Positions 53,595-61,464 of a stretch of DNA of 64,000 nucleotides are shown here, one piece after another. This DNA is from Streptomyces sp. NBC_00285. GTDB lineage: Bacteria > Actinomycetota > Actinomycetes > Streptomycetales > Streptomycetaceae. Made by a program: the position numbers and the translations under genes. Each line of letters begins with the position of its first letter. The first letter of the stretch is position 1. Below the pieces are notes generated by a model. It had not been told where the DNA came from, ran no database searches, and saw only the letters and a program-made list of their open reading frames with translations. The DNA is taken from contig NZ_CP108055.1 in assembly GCF_036174265.1 (NCBI RefSeq), positions 4,030,001 to 4,094,000 of the forward strand, in the 5' to 3' direction.

Positions 53595-54929
53595 CTAGCG
53601 GTTGCGCGAGAACCAGTCGAAGCGCAGGCACAGCTTCCCGCCGAGCCAGTACTCCACCCAGTCGCCCAGTTGCAGGGGCGAGCAGTTCGGCGGAGTCGTG
53701 GGCGTGGTGGGCGTGGTGGGCGGCTTCGTGGGTTCGGCGGGAGGTGTCGTGGGTGTCGTAGGAGTTGTGGGAGTTGTGGGTGTGGTCGGTTCACCGGTAC
53801 GGCCGAACAGCACCGACCGGTAGACCTCGGACGACTTGGGGTTGGCCGAGCACTGCCACACGCCGTGCGGGCAGTAGTCGGTCAGCGTGTTGTACAGCGG
53901 CTTGTGCTCGTCCATCCAGCCGAGCATGCGCTTCATGTACTCGGCGTTGTCGCCGTTGCGGAAAAGCCCCCATTCGGGATACGAGATGGGCTTTCCGTGG
54001 GCCTTCGCGAAGTCCACGTGCGCCTGAAGGCCGTAGGGCTCCTTGATCTGCTCGTCGAAAGTGAGCCCCGACGGCTGGTCGTAGGAATCCATGCCGACGA
54101 TGTCGACGGTGTCGTCACCCGGGTAGCACTGGGTCCACGGAACGGCGTCCCGGCCGCGCGTCGGGGTGAAGTCGAACTTGAATTTCTGGCCCGGTACCGA
54201 CCGCATGGTGGTGACGATCCTGTTCCAGTACCTCTTCCAGGCCACCGGGTCCGGACCACAGCGATGGGTGTACGTGGTGCCGTTCATCTCCCAGCCGAGC
54301 ACGATCACCGTGTCCGGCACCTTCAGCTCGACCAGGTGCTCGGCGAGGGCGCGGTAGTGCGCGTCGAACTGACCGGCCGCGCCCCGGCGCAGCAGGTAGC
54401 GGACCTCGGTGTCGGAGACGTTGTCCTCGTTGCGTTCCAGCATGGGGACGTTGAGGACGAGCATCCGGTCGGCGCGCTCGGTGCGCCAGTCCGCCCAGAT
54501 GTCGAGGAAGCCCGGCCTGCCCTCGATGTTGCTCCAGCGGTCGCCGGGCAGGTAGGTGTGACCGACGCGCATGTCGGCGTTGCCCAGCCAGCGGCTGAGG
54601 TCGGCCATGCGGGAGATGCCGCGGGCGCCGTAGTCGAGGTAGGCGCCGAAGGCGGGGACGTCCTTGGGCGTGACCGGCGGCACGGGCTCCACAGGCTGGA
54701 CGGGCTCCACCGGTGCGACGGTCCCCGGTGCGGGCGTCACTCCGGCCGGCATGGCAGGGGTCTGCGGGGGTTCGGGGACGGGCGTGACCGCGGCCGGAGC
54801 GGGAGGATCGGCGACCCGCACCACCCCCGCGGCGAACCCCGGACCCGACGCCAGGGCGGCCGACGCGGCCACTGTCACCGCGATGAACGCCAGCCGTCCG
54901 GTACGAGTCCGTCGTTGCTGTGAGTCCAT
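53595..54929 (-). CDS. Secreted GH26-type glycoside hydrolase with Pro/Thr linker
   Basis: 444 residues from ATG 54929; GGAAAGGAGC is the ribosome site. A signal peptide (RLAFIAVTVAASAALASGPGFA) is followed by a Pro/Val/Glu-rich stretch, then the catalytic domain (about 85-375). The acid/base Glu is E214 in LGWEMNGT and the nucleophile E319 in YPEWGLF, as in GH26 mannanases and related enzymes. A TTPTTP linker leads to a 30-residue C-terminal module with two Cys (NCSPLQLGDWVEYWLGGKLC). It could trim or release the polymer made by the cluster. Divergent from the ATP-grasp gene. Confidence 0.85.
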   Translation of the reverse strand: MDSQQRRTRTGRLAFIAVTVAASAALASGPGFAAGVVRVADPPAPAAVTPVPEPPQTPAMPAGVTPAPGTVAPVEPVQPVEPVPPVTPKDVPAFGAYLDYGARGISRMADLSRWLGNADMRVGHTYLPGDRWSNIEGRPGFLDIWADWRTERADRMLVLNVPMLERNEDNVSDTEVRYLLRRGAAGQFDAHYRALAEHLVELKVPDTVIVLGWEMNGTTYTHRCGPDPVAWKRYWNRIVTTMRSVPGQKFKFDFTPTRGRDAVPWTQCYPGDDTVDIVGMDSYDQPSGLTFDEQIKEPYGLQAHVDFAKAHGKPISYPEWGLFRNGDNAEYMKRMLGWMDEHKPLYNTLTDYCPHGVWQCSANPKSSEVYRSVLFGRTGEPTTPTTPTTPTTPTTPPAEPTKPPTTPTTPTTPPNCSPLQLGDWVEYWLGGKLCLRFDWFSRNR

Positions 54930-55065
54930 TCCTGCTCCTTTCCTCACTCTCGCGCTTATCCGATAACTGACACTCAGTCATATCAATATGAATTCCGCCA
55001 CCGCGCTTACGGCTTTCGAGTGGCGCCATGGTCCGCACGAGTGAACCGACCCGAAGGAATAGCCC
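54930..55065. promoter_or_regulatory. Divergent promoter region with small palindromes
   Basis: This 136-bp gap serves the GH26 gene (minus) and the ATP-grasp gene (plus). It is A+T-rich in the middle. CATAT-CA-ATATG (54979-54990) is a perfect short palindrome and TGACACTCAGTCA (54968-54980) another. They may be operator sites. Confidence 0.4.
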
Positions 55066-56385
55066 GTGTCGCTGTTCGACACCCGAGTCCCCGCCGTGCT
55101 GCTGCGGATCGACCGGAATCCCTTTCACCACGGCACGCTGGGTGCCGTGCGCTCGCTCGGCAGGGCGGGCGTGGACGTGCATGTGGTCGCCGACTGCACG
55201 GGGAGTCCGGTCGGGGGCTCCCGCTTCGTACGGCAGCTGCATCCGCCGCCGCCCCCGGGCGCCTCGGCGGGTGACATCGCCGCCGTGCTGCGCCGGGTGG
55301 CCGCCCGGATCCCGCACCCCGCCGTGCTGATCCCCATGGACGACGCGAGCGCCGTCGCGGTGGGTGCTCTGCGCGAGGAGCTGGCCCCCTCCTATCTGCT
55401 GCCGCAGCAACCCGGGGCGCTGGCCGAGCGGGTGGCGGACAAGGCGGAACTGGCCGAGGTGTGCGCGGCGGTGGGGGTGCCGCACCCGGTGACGCTGGTC
55501 CCGGAGAGCGCCGAGCAGGCGTCCGCGATGGCCTGGCGGCTGGGGCTGCCGGTGGTCGCCAAGTGGAGCCGGCCCTGGCTGCTGCCGACGGAGGGCGGGC
55601 TGCGCAGCACGGTGGTGGTGCAGTCCCCGCAGCAGGCCCGCGAGCTGTATCGGCGCTCGGCGGAGGCGGGCAGCCGGCTGCTGCTCCAGGAGTTCCTGCC
55701 GCCGGGCCCGGACGGCGACTGGTTCTTCCACGGGTACGCCGACCGCTCCGGCACGATGCGCGCGGGCGGCTCCGGCGTCAAGGAACAGTCCTGGCCGCGC
55801 GGCGCCGGCCTGACCGCGGTGGGCCACTGGCGGTCCAACCCGCGGGTGCGGGCGCTCGCCGAACGGCTGGCCGGCGCGCTCGGCTACCGCGGCATCCTCG
55901 ACCTCGACTTCCGGCGCTGCGGCACCACGGGGGACTACCACCTGCTGGACTTCAACCCGCGGCCCGGCGCCCAGTTCCGGCTCTTCGCCGACTCCGCGGG
56001 CCTCGACGTCGTACGCGCGCTGCACCTGGACCTGACGCACCGGGCGCTGCCGGACGGGGTGCCGCTGCCGGGGCGGGCGTTCGTCGTGGAGAACTACGCG
56101 CCGCTCACCGCACTGCGCCCGGCATCCGGCGGACGGGAGTTCGCGTGGCACGCGGCGGACGACCGGGGACCCGGGTGGGCGATGTGGACGCTGTGGGGCC
56201 GCCATGTGTCCCGGCGCCTGCTCGACCGGGCGCGCCGACTGTGCGCGCGGCGCGGGCACGGGGACGCCGCGCACGTGGTCCGCCAGGCGGCCGCCCCCGT
56301 GGCGTCCCTCACCGACCTCACCGACCTGACCGGTCCGACCGGTCTCTCCGATCTGCCGGGCGACGAGAAAGCGAGCAGCTGCTGA
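55066..56385 (+). CDS. ATP-grasp ligase
   Basis: 439 residues from GTG 55066 (CCGAAGGAATAG upstream). The first third resembles a preATP-grasp domain (TLGAVRSLGRAGVDVHVVAD). ATP-grasp features follow: LGLPVVAKWSRPW, RLLLQEFLPPGPDGDWFFHG, and the metal/ATP motif LDLDFRRCGTTGDYHLLDFN with PRPGAQF. The family joins carboxylates to amines or thiols, such as D-aspartate ligase. It is coupled to the next gene (TGATG). An amino-acid or similar decoration of the polymer is possible. Confidence 0.83.
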   Translation: MSLFDTRVPAVLLRIDRNPFHHGTLGAVRSLGRAGVDVHVVADCTGSPVGGSRFVRQLHPPPPPGASAGDIAAVLRRVAARIPHPAVLIPMDDASAVAVGALREELAPSYLLPQQPGALAERVADKAELAEVCAAVGVPHPVTLVPESAEQASAMAWRLGLPVVAKWSRPWLLPTEGGLRSTVVVQSPQQARELYRRSAEAGSRLLLQEFLPPGPDGDWFFHGYADRSGTMRAGGSGVKEQSWPRGAGLTAVGHWRSNPRVRALAERLAGALGYRGILDLDFRRCGTTGDYHLLDFNPRPGAQFRLFADSAGLDVVRALHLDLTHRALPDGVPLPGRAFVVENYAPLTALRPASGGREFAWHAADDRGPGWAMWTLWGRHVSRRLLDRARRLCARRGHGDAAHVVRQAAAPVASLTDLTDLTGPTGLSDLPGDEKASSC

Positions 56386-57653
56386 TGTATGACCTGCTGG
56401 TGGTGGGCGCGGGCCCGTACGGGCTGTCGATCGCGTCCCACGCGGCGGCCGCCGGACTGCGTTTGAAGGTCTTCGGCCGGCCCATGGCGTCCTGGCGCGA
56501 CCACATGCCCCGCGGCATGTTCCTCAAGTCGGAACCGTGGGCGTCCAACCTCTCCTCCCCGCAGGGGCGTTGGACCCTGGAGCGGTACTGCGCGGGCCAG
56601 GGTGTCTCGGCCCGGCACGGGGAGCCGATCCCGGTGGAGATGTTCGCCGCGTACGGACTGTGGTTCGCCCGCAACGCCGTGCCCGAGGTGGACGAGCGCA
56701 CGGTGACCCGGGTGTCGCCCTGCCCGGGCGGCTTCGAGACCGTCACCGAGGACGGCGAGGTCCTGCACGCGCGCACGGTCGCTTTGGCCGTCGGGGTCAT
56801 GCCGTTCGTCGAAGTCCCCGGTGCCCTGCGCGAGTTGGACCCCGCGTTGGTCTCGCACAGCAGTCACCACAGCGCGCTCGACCGCTTCCGCGGCGGGGAC
56901 GTCACGGTGATCGGCGGCGGTCAGGCCGCCCTGGAGACGGCCGCGCTGCTCGCCGAACAGGGCACGCACACCCGGGTGTTGGCCCGCGCGGCCCGACTGA
57001 CCTGGAACGACGTGCCGCCGCCCTGGGAGCGCCCCTGGTGGCGGTCGGCCCGCTCCCCGCACAGCGGCCTCGGCTGCGGCTGGCGCAACTGGTTCTACGC
57101 CGAGCGCCCCGGCCTCTTCCACCGTCTCCCCGAGACGACCCGGGCCCGGATCGCGGGCACCGCGCTGGGGCCCGCTGGTGCCTGGTGGGTGCGTGACCGG
57201 GTGGAGGGCAGTGTCGAGCTGCTGCTCGGTCAGGAGGTCTCGGCGGCCCGCGCGGTGGCGGGGGGCGTACGGCTGGACGTACGGGACCGGGCCGGTACGG
57301 TGCGCCCGCTGGAGACCGAGCACGTCATCGCGGCAACGGGGTTCACCGCAACCCGCGAGCGGCTGGAACTCCTGTCGGAGGAACTGCGCGGGGGCCTAGC
57401 CGCGGGGGCCGACGGGGCGCCGGAGATCGGGCGGGACTTCGAGTCGTCGCACCCCGGGCTCTTCATGGCCGGTCTGGTGACGGCGTCGGGGTACGGCCCG
57501 GCGATGCGCTTCGTGCACGGGGCGACGTACACGGCGGGAGCGCTGGTGCGGGGAGTGCGAAGGCGACTGGACAAGGGGACACCGTCCGTCGGGGCGGTCC
57601 GGGTGCCGGAGAGCCGGGACGGGCGGGGTGCGGTGGACGCGGTGCGCCGCTGA
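56385..57653 (+). CDS. FAD-dependent NAD(P)H oxidoreductase (lysine-hydroxylase/FMO-like)
   Basis: 422 residues from ATG 56385, overlapping the ATP-grasp stop by one base. FAD site: DLLVVGAGPYGLSIASHAAA; GRPMASWRDHMPRGMFLKSE is typical of flavin monooxygenase-like proteins; the NADP site is VTVIGGGQAALETAALLAEQ; HVIAATGFTA marks the second dinucleotide contact. Hydroxylation or oxidation of a small molecule or amino acid is likely. Paired with an ATP-grasp ligase it suggests a small biosynthetic or tailoring step beside the polysaccharide genes. Confidence 0.83.
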   Translation: MYDLLVVGAGPYGLSIASHAAAAGLRLKVFGRPMASWRDHMPRGMFLKSEPWASNLSSPQGRWTLERYCAGQGVSARHGEPIPVEMFAAYGLWFARNAVPEVDERTVTRVSPCPGGFETVTEDGEVLHARTVALAVGVMPFVEVPGALRELDPALVSHSSHHSALDRFRGGDVTVIGGGQAALETAALLAEQGTHTRVLARAARLTWNDVPPPWERPWWRSARSPHSGLGCGWRNWFYAERPGLFHRLPETTRARIAGTALGPAGAWWVRDRVEGSVELLLGQEVSAARAVAGGVRLDVRDRAGTVRPLETEHVIAATGFTATRERLELLSEELRGGLAAGADGAPEIGRDFESSHPGLFMAGLVTASGYGPAMRFVHGATYTAGALVRGVRRRLDKGTPSVGAVRVPESRDGRGAVDAVRR

Positions 57654-57672
57654 GGGCGCACAGAGCGGGCGC

Positions 57673-57704
57673 GGGTGCCGGGCGGTTGGACGCGCCCGGC
57701 ACCC
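57673..57704. terminator. Bidirectional hairpin between convergent genes
   Basis: GGGTGCCGGGCG (57673-57684) and CGCCCGGCACCC (57693-57704), 12 perfect pairs, 8-base loop, between the oxidoreductase gene and the chaplin-stalk gene. No T-run. Confidence 0.75.
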
Positions 57705-57713
57705 GGCGCGGTC

Positions 57714-58664
57714 CTACCGACGGGACGCGGCTCTGCCTCGTCGGTACAGGACGGCCCCGGCCACGATCATCGCGGCACTGACACCCGAGGCACCCAACAG
57801 GGCCTCACCACTGCTGCCGGTGTGGGGCAGCTGCGGCGGTGTCGTGGGCGGTGTCGTGGGCGGCCCCGTCGGCGGACCCGTGGGAGGGGACGTCGGGGGC
57901 GAGGTGGGCGGACCCGTCGGAGGCCAGCTCGGCGGACCCGTGGGCGGCGAAGTCGGCGGCTTCGTCGGCGGAGTGCTGGGCGGACCCGTGGGAGGCGACG
58001 TGGGAGGCCCGGTCGGCGGCTTCGTCGGCGGCGTGGTCGTCGGGGGCGACGTGGGTGGCCCGGTCGGCGGCTTCGTCGGCGGCGTGGTCGTGGGCGGCCC
58101 CGTCGGCGGACCCGTGGGAGGGGACGTCGGGGGCCCCGTCGGGGGCGTGGTGGGCGGACCCGTCGGGGGCCAGCTCGGCGGACCGGTCGGCGGACCCGTG
58201 GGCGGCGAAGTCGGCGGCTTCGTCGGCGGAGTGGTGGTGGGCGGCGACGTGGGAGGCCCGGTCGGCGGCTTCGTCGGCGGGGTCGTCTCCTCGCCGCATT
58301 CCTCGCCGTGGCCGCCGTAACCGGCGTCGCTGTCGCAGTCTTCGCCGCCGTAGCCTTGATCGTCGCCGTAGCCGTGGCCGTGGGAGCCGTGGCGGCCGTG
58401 CGATCCGCCCTTGTGCGAGGCCGGGCCGTTCGCGCAGGAGTTGCCGAAGGCCGGGTCGAGCGCGGCGATCACGTCCACGGAGTCGCCGCAGGCGTTGACC
58501 GGCACCTCCAGCGGCGCCTGCACGGTGTTGCCGGACAGCGCGCCCGGCGAGTCCTTGGCTGCCCCGCCCGCATGCGAGCCGGCGATCGCGGGGCTGCCGC
58601 ACAGGGACAGAATGCTCGTCGCGGCTGCGGCCGCGACCATTCCCTTACTCAGGGTCTGGCGCAA
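57714..58664 (-). CDS. Wall-anchored protein with one chaplin domain and a long Pro/Thr stalk
   Basis: 316 residues from TTG 58664 (AGGAAGAC upstream). Signal peptide RQTLSKGMVAAAAATSILSL to about residue 30, then one chaplin domain with both Cys: KDSPGALSGNTVQAPLEVPV, NACGDSVDVIAALDPAFGNSC. Next comes a Gly/His/Asp/Tyr segment with two more Cys (GGEDCDSD, GEECGEE), about 150 residues of PPTGPPTSPPT-type repeats, then LPHTGSSG, a helix (LLGASGVSAAMIVAGAVLY) and RRGRAASRR. Classical long chaplins ChpA-C have two chaplin domains and a short linker. The stalk would carry the domain through the wall, anchored by sortase. It occupies the place of chpA in S. coelicolor (recall). Confidence 0.88.
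   Translation of the reverse strand: MRQTLSKGMVAAAAATSILSLCGSPAIAGSHAGGAAKDSPGALSGNTVQAPLEVPVNACGDSVDVIAALDPAFGNSCANGPASHKGGSHGRHGSHGHGYGDDQGYGGEDCDSDAGYGGHGEECGEETTPPTKPPTGPPTSPPTTTPPTKPPTSPPTGPPTGPPSWPPTGPPTTPPTGPPTSPPTGPPTGPPTTTPPTKPPTGPPTSPPTTTPPTKPPTGPPTSPPTGPPSTPPTKPPTSPPTGPPSWPPTGPPTSPPTSPPTGPPTGPPTTPPTTPPQLPHTGSSGEALLGASGVSAAMIVAGAVLYRRGRAASRR
57840..58290 (-). repeat. Tandem DNA repeats encoding the Pro/Thr stalk
   Basis: The unit is GGCGGACCCGT or GGCGGCTTCGT read on the plus strand, in higher-order blocks of about 27-45 bp (PPTGPPTSPP and TTTPPTKPP in protein). Near-identical blocks recur several times, so length variation between strains is expected. Confidence 0.85.
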
Positions 58665-58697
58665 TCTCGTTGTCTTCCTGCTTGAAGAAGTGGGAAA

Positions 58698-58736
58698 GGC
58701 CGGCCCCGAACGAATGGAAGACGTCCGGGGCCGGCC
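58698..58736 (-). terminator. Hairpin between the chpD-like gene and the chaplin-stalk gene
   Basis: GGCCGGCCCCG (58698-58708) and CGGGGCCGGCC (58726-58736), 11 pairs, 17-base loop; minus-strand reading continues into CCTTTCCCAC. It sits just before the ribosome site of the stalk gene, so some read-through must be possible if that gene has no promoter of its own. Confidence 0.75.
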
Positions 58737-58770
58737 GTGCACAGCCGGGCGGCTGTGATGCGTTACGTCG

Positions 58771-58998
58771 TCAGTCGTTGACGCAGGCGTTGCCGAACGC
58801 CGGGTTCAGCAGGGCGATGACGTTCACGGTGTTGCCGCACACGTTGACGGGCACGTGAACGGGAACCTGAACGACGTTGCCCGAGAGGACACCGGGGGAA
58901 CCGATGGCGGCACCCTCGGCGCCGGCGTCGGCGAAGGCCGGGGCGGCCATGCCGAGGGCCATGATTGCGCCCGCGACGACAGCAGCGGTCTTCTTCAT
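58771..58998 (-). CDS. chpD: Short chaplin (ChpD position)
   Basis: 75 residues from ATG 58998, AGAAGGGAAATCT upstream. Signal peptide KKTAAVVAGAIMALGMAAPA FA; chaplin domain GSPGVLSGNVVQVPVHVPVN and CGNTVNVIALLNPAFGNAC, ending VND; both Cys present. A secreted amyloid former. The symbol rests on its place next to the rodlins; ChpD, F, G and H are hard to tell apart from sequence. No BldN-like hexamer pair is visible upstream, unlike the other two short chaplins here. Confidence 0.87.
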   Translation of the reverse strand: MKKTAAVVAGAIMALGMAAPAFADAGAEGAAIGSPGVLSGNVVQVPVHVPVNVCGNTVNVIALLNPAFGNACVND

Positions 58999-59214
58999 GA
59001 GATTTCCCTTCTCTGCGGTCATGCCTCTATGACGGTCGAAACCGAGCGAGCACAGTCGGAACGGCTCGCACCATGACCTGCAGGCTGTAGAACGAGGGAT
59101 AGACAGCGGAAGAAACTGCGGAACGTGTGTTGCCGGGTAATTCACTCGAACGCCTTGGATGAAACGCGTCATACGAGTATTCGCAATGGAGATTGACGGT
59201 GTATCAGCACAAAA

Positions 59215-59244
59215 AAATCGCCCGGGCGTTCACCCGGGCGATTT
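59215..59244 (-). terminator. Rho-independent terminator after the rdlA-like gene
   Basis: AAATCGCCCGGG (59215-59226) and CCCGGGCGATTT (59233-59244), 12 pairs, loop CGTTCA, followed on the minus strand by TTTT and then GTGC. One of the best terminators in the window. Confidence 0.95.
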
Positions 59245-59256
59245 CTTGACGACTGA

Positions 59257-59673
59257 TCAGCTGCCGTTGGCACCATTGCCGGACAGGGCGGAGATGTCGT
59301 CCAGGATGTGCGAGGCCGGCTCGTCATCCTTGGCCTGGGTGGAGTTCTCGGCGCACTGCTGGTTCTGCGGGGCCGACAGGACCGGTACGTCCTGGGCCAC
59401 ACCGACGGCGGCGAGGACACCGACGATGCCCTGGAGGTTCGCCTTCGCGGGCAGGCCGACGCAGAGCTTGTTGACCGAGCTCTGGACCAGCGTGGCCTGC
59501 GGGCTCATGTTGCCCTTGGTCATCTGGTTGCCGAACGCGCTGTGGGCACCGTTGCCACTGGCGGACGTGGTGCCGTTGTCGTTGCCGATGGCGAGCGCCT
59601 GCGGGGCGGCCGTCGCCGTGACACCGACGACGGCCGCGGCTACCGCCGCCGTGGCCATTGCCTTCTTCAGCAT
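59257..59673 (-). CDS. rdlA: Rodlin (RdlA-like)
   Basis: 138 residues from ATG 59673, AGGAAAGGAAGCG upstream. Signal peptide ([23 protein letters not shown]), then the rodlin body: [52 protein letters not shown] and the invariant end [14 protein letters not shown]. Two Cys. Rodlins align chaplin fibres into the rodlet mosaic on aerial hyphae and spores. Divergent from the rdlB-like gene, as in S. coelicolor. It is the most divergent of the three rodlins here. Confidence 0.93.
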   Translation of the reverse strand: MLKKAMATAAVAAAVVGVTATAAPQALAIGNDNGTTSASGNGAHSAFGNQMTKGNMSPQATLVQSSVNKLCVGLPAKANLQGIVGVLAAVGVAQDVPVLSAPQNQQCAENSTQAKDDEPASHILDDISALSGNGANGS

Positions 59674-59719
59674 TTCGCTTCCTTTCCTGAGGCACGGGAC
59701 ACACCGTCCTGCGTCCGCA

Positions 59720-59747
59720 TCAACCGGTAACGGCTCGATTGGTTTCG
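59720..59747 (-). promoter_or_regulatory. Candidate sigma-BldN promoter of the rdlA-like gene
   Basis: Minus strand: CGAAAC (59747-59742), 16 bases, GGTTGA (59725-59720); each hexamer is 5/6 of CGTAAC/CGTTGA. The -10 lies 47 bases before the ATG. Confidence 0.6.
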
Positions 59748-59820
59748 ACGCGTCACCCGAACGGCCCGCACGCGGTATGGAGTCGACAAAAGTCGCCTGT
59801 GGGCCATCGGAGTGAACAGC

Positions 59821-59848
59821 AGCAACCAAGCGGGCCCGCGGCAGTTGA
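59821..59848 (+). promoter_or_regulatory. Candidate sigma-BldN promoter of the rdlB-like gene
   Basis: AGCAAC (59821-59826), 16 bases, AGTTGA (59843-59848); 4/6 and 5/6. The -10 ends 47 bases before the GTG, the same distance as in the divergent gene. Confidence 0.5.
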
Positions 59849-59895
59849 CCAGAGCGCTCCGGTGGACGGGGTTTCTCCAGAAAAGGACTACTCAC

Positions 59896-60297
59896 GTGAT
59901 CAAGAAGGTTTTGGCTTCGGCCGCTGTCGCCGCGGCCGTCGTCGGTGCCGCCTCCCCCGCCATGGCCATCGGCAACGACACGGGCACCACGTCGGCCAGC
60001 GGCAACGGGGCTTCGCAGTCGTTCGGCAACTCCGCCACCTACGGCAACATGAGCCCGCAGATGGCCCTCATCCAGGGCTCGCTCAACAAGCCCTGCATCG
60101 GCCTGCCCGCGAAGGCGAACCTGCAGGGCATCGTCGGCGTCGCCGCCGTCGGTGTGCTCCAGGACGTGCCGATCCTGTCGGCCCCGCAGAACCAGCAGTG
60201 TGTCGAGAACTCCACCCAGGCCAAGGGCGACGAGCCGCTGTCGCACATCCTGGACGACATCTCGGCCCTGTCCGGCAACGGCGCCAACGGCAGCTGA
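59896..60297 (+). CDS. rdlB: Rodlin (RdlB-like)
   Basis: 133 residues from GTG 59896 with AAAAGGAC upstream. Signal peptide ([22 protein letters not shown]), then [76 protein letters not shown] and [14 protein letters not shown]. It forms the rodlet layer with its partner rodlin and chaplins. The last 122 bp including the stop are identical to those of the rodlin gene at 61542-61952. Confidence 0.93.
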   Translation: MIKKVLASAAVAAAVVGAASPAMAIGNDTGTTSASGNGASQSFGNSATYGNMSPQMALIQGSLNKPCIGLPAKANLQGIVGVAAVGVLQDVPILSAPQNQQCVENSTQAKGDEPLSHILDDISALSGNGANGS

Positions 60298-60350
60298 GCT
60301 GTCGCTCACCGTGGGCCGATGAGCCCTGGGGCTGGTTTCTGAGCCCCCGT

Positions 60351-60382
60351 CAGCGGGCCGCCGTATCAATGGCGGCCCGCTG
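60351..60382 (+). terminator. Terminator after the rdlB-like gene
   Basis: CAGCGGGCCGCC (60351-60362), loop GTATCAAT, GGCGGCCCGCTG (60371-60382), 12 perfect pairs, then GCTTATTTT. It ends only about 20 bp before the next start. Confidence 0.88.
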
Positions 60383-60404
60383 GCTTATTTTGCGTCGCGT
60401 GACG

Positions 60405-61415
60405 ATGAAGAGACCCCTTGCCTCGGTCGTCCTGGCGACCTCCGCCCTGCTGCTGTCGGGCGCCGCTCTCCCCGGCCGGACCGCCCCCGCTCCGCACGGC
60501 ACGAACATCCTGCTGATGGGCACGGACGGCCGGGACACCATCACCGCCGCCGAGAAGCGCGAGTTCCACGCGGGCGGCTTCGCCTGTGACTGCACGGACG
60601 TCCTGATGGTGGTCCACGTGTCGGCCCGCCGGGACCGCGTGAGCGTCGTCGCCCTGCCACGGGACTCCTACGCCGACATCCCGCCCCACCGCGACGACGC
60701 CACCGGCGCGAAACGCCCGGCACGCCCTTCGAAGATCAACGGCGCGTACGCCGAGGGCGGGCCCAGGCTCACCGTAGCCACCGTCGAGTCGATGACCGGG
60801 ATGGACTTCGACCACTATCTCCAGGTGGACTTCCGGCGTTTCATCGACGCCGTGAACGAGGTCGGCGGTGTCGAGGTGTGCACCGCGCGTCCTCTCAGGG
60901 ACCCGGCCACCAGGCTCGATCTGTTGCCGGGCAGACACCGGCTCGGCGGCGGGCAGGCGCTGCAATACGTCCGCTCCCGGAAGGTGGACCGGGCTGCCGA
61001 CCTCGGGCGGATCCAGCGTCAGCAGCGGTTCCTGGTACAGGCGCTGCGCGGGCTGCAGGGCAAGCACCTGCTGACCGACCCGGTGGCGGCGGCCGGCCTG
61101 GTGCGCACCCTCCTCGGGTCCGGGCATGTCGACCAGGGCTTCGGCGCCCGGGATCTGATGGAGCTGGCGGCCGCGCTGCACAAGGTGCCGGCGAGGAACA
61201 CCGAGTTCGCGACGGTGCCGGTCGCCGGATTCAACCCGACCCGGCCGGACATCGGTTCGACGCTGGCCTGGGACCGGAGGAAGGCGGACGCGATGTTCAC
61301 GAAGCTGCGCGAGGACCGGCCGCTGCTGAAGGCGGGCGCACATCCCAAGCCGTACGACCCACCGCGCATGACACGTTCCGTCACCGTGCGCGGGAGTGCT
61401 TTCGCCTGTGACTGA
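60405..61415 (+). CDS. LytR-CpsA-Psr (LCP) family protein
   Basis: 336 residues from ATG 60405; GTG 60399 is an alternative, and neither has a ribosome site. A signal/anchor segment (LASVVLATSALLLSGAALPG) leads the LCP domain: TNILLMGTDGRDT, VSVVALPRDSYADIP with the conserved Arg/Asp, SKINGAYAEGGPRL, VGGVEVCTARPL and ALQYVRSRK with DLGRIQRQQRFL. LCP enzymes transfer lipid-linked glycopolymers to peptidoglycan. The CDC in GGFACDCTDVLM and a C-terminal FACD are unusual. Between two rodlins, it may attach a polymer such as that of the nearby polysaccharide cluster to the wall (inference). Confidence 0.85.
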   Translation: MKRPLASVVLATSALLLSGAALPGRTAPAPHGTNILLMGTDGRDTITAAEKREFHAGGFACDCTDVLMVVHVSARRDRVSVVALPRDSYADIPPHRDDATGAKRPARPSKINGAYAEGGPRLTVATVESMTGMDFDHYLQVDFRRFIDAVNEVGGVEVCTARPLRDPATRLDLLPGRHRLGGGQALQYVRSRKVDRAADLGRIQRQQRFLVQALRGLQGKHLLTDPVAAAGLVRTLLGSGHVDQGFGARDLMELAAALHKVPARNTEFATVPVAGFNPTRPDIGSTLAWDRRKADAMFTKLREDRPLLKAGAHPKPYDPPRMTRSVTVRGSAFACD

Positions 61416-61464
61416 GGGGCGCTCATGAGACCTGTGTGCGCGCTGGGCCAATCGGGGCAAAGAG

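Noticed and set aside
44211..57653. Insertion sequence or transferred island carrying the polysaccharide genes
   Set aside because: No transposase, inverted ends or compositional shift; codon use looks like the flanks.
57840..58290. Regular repeats resembling a CRISPR array
   Set aside because: Units are contiguous, coding for PPTGPP, with no unique spacers and no cas genes.
58999..59200. BldN-like promoter upstream of the chpD-like gene
   Set aside because: No hexamer pair with at least 4/6 and 5/6 matches at 16-17 bp spacing was found.
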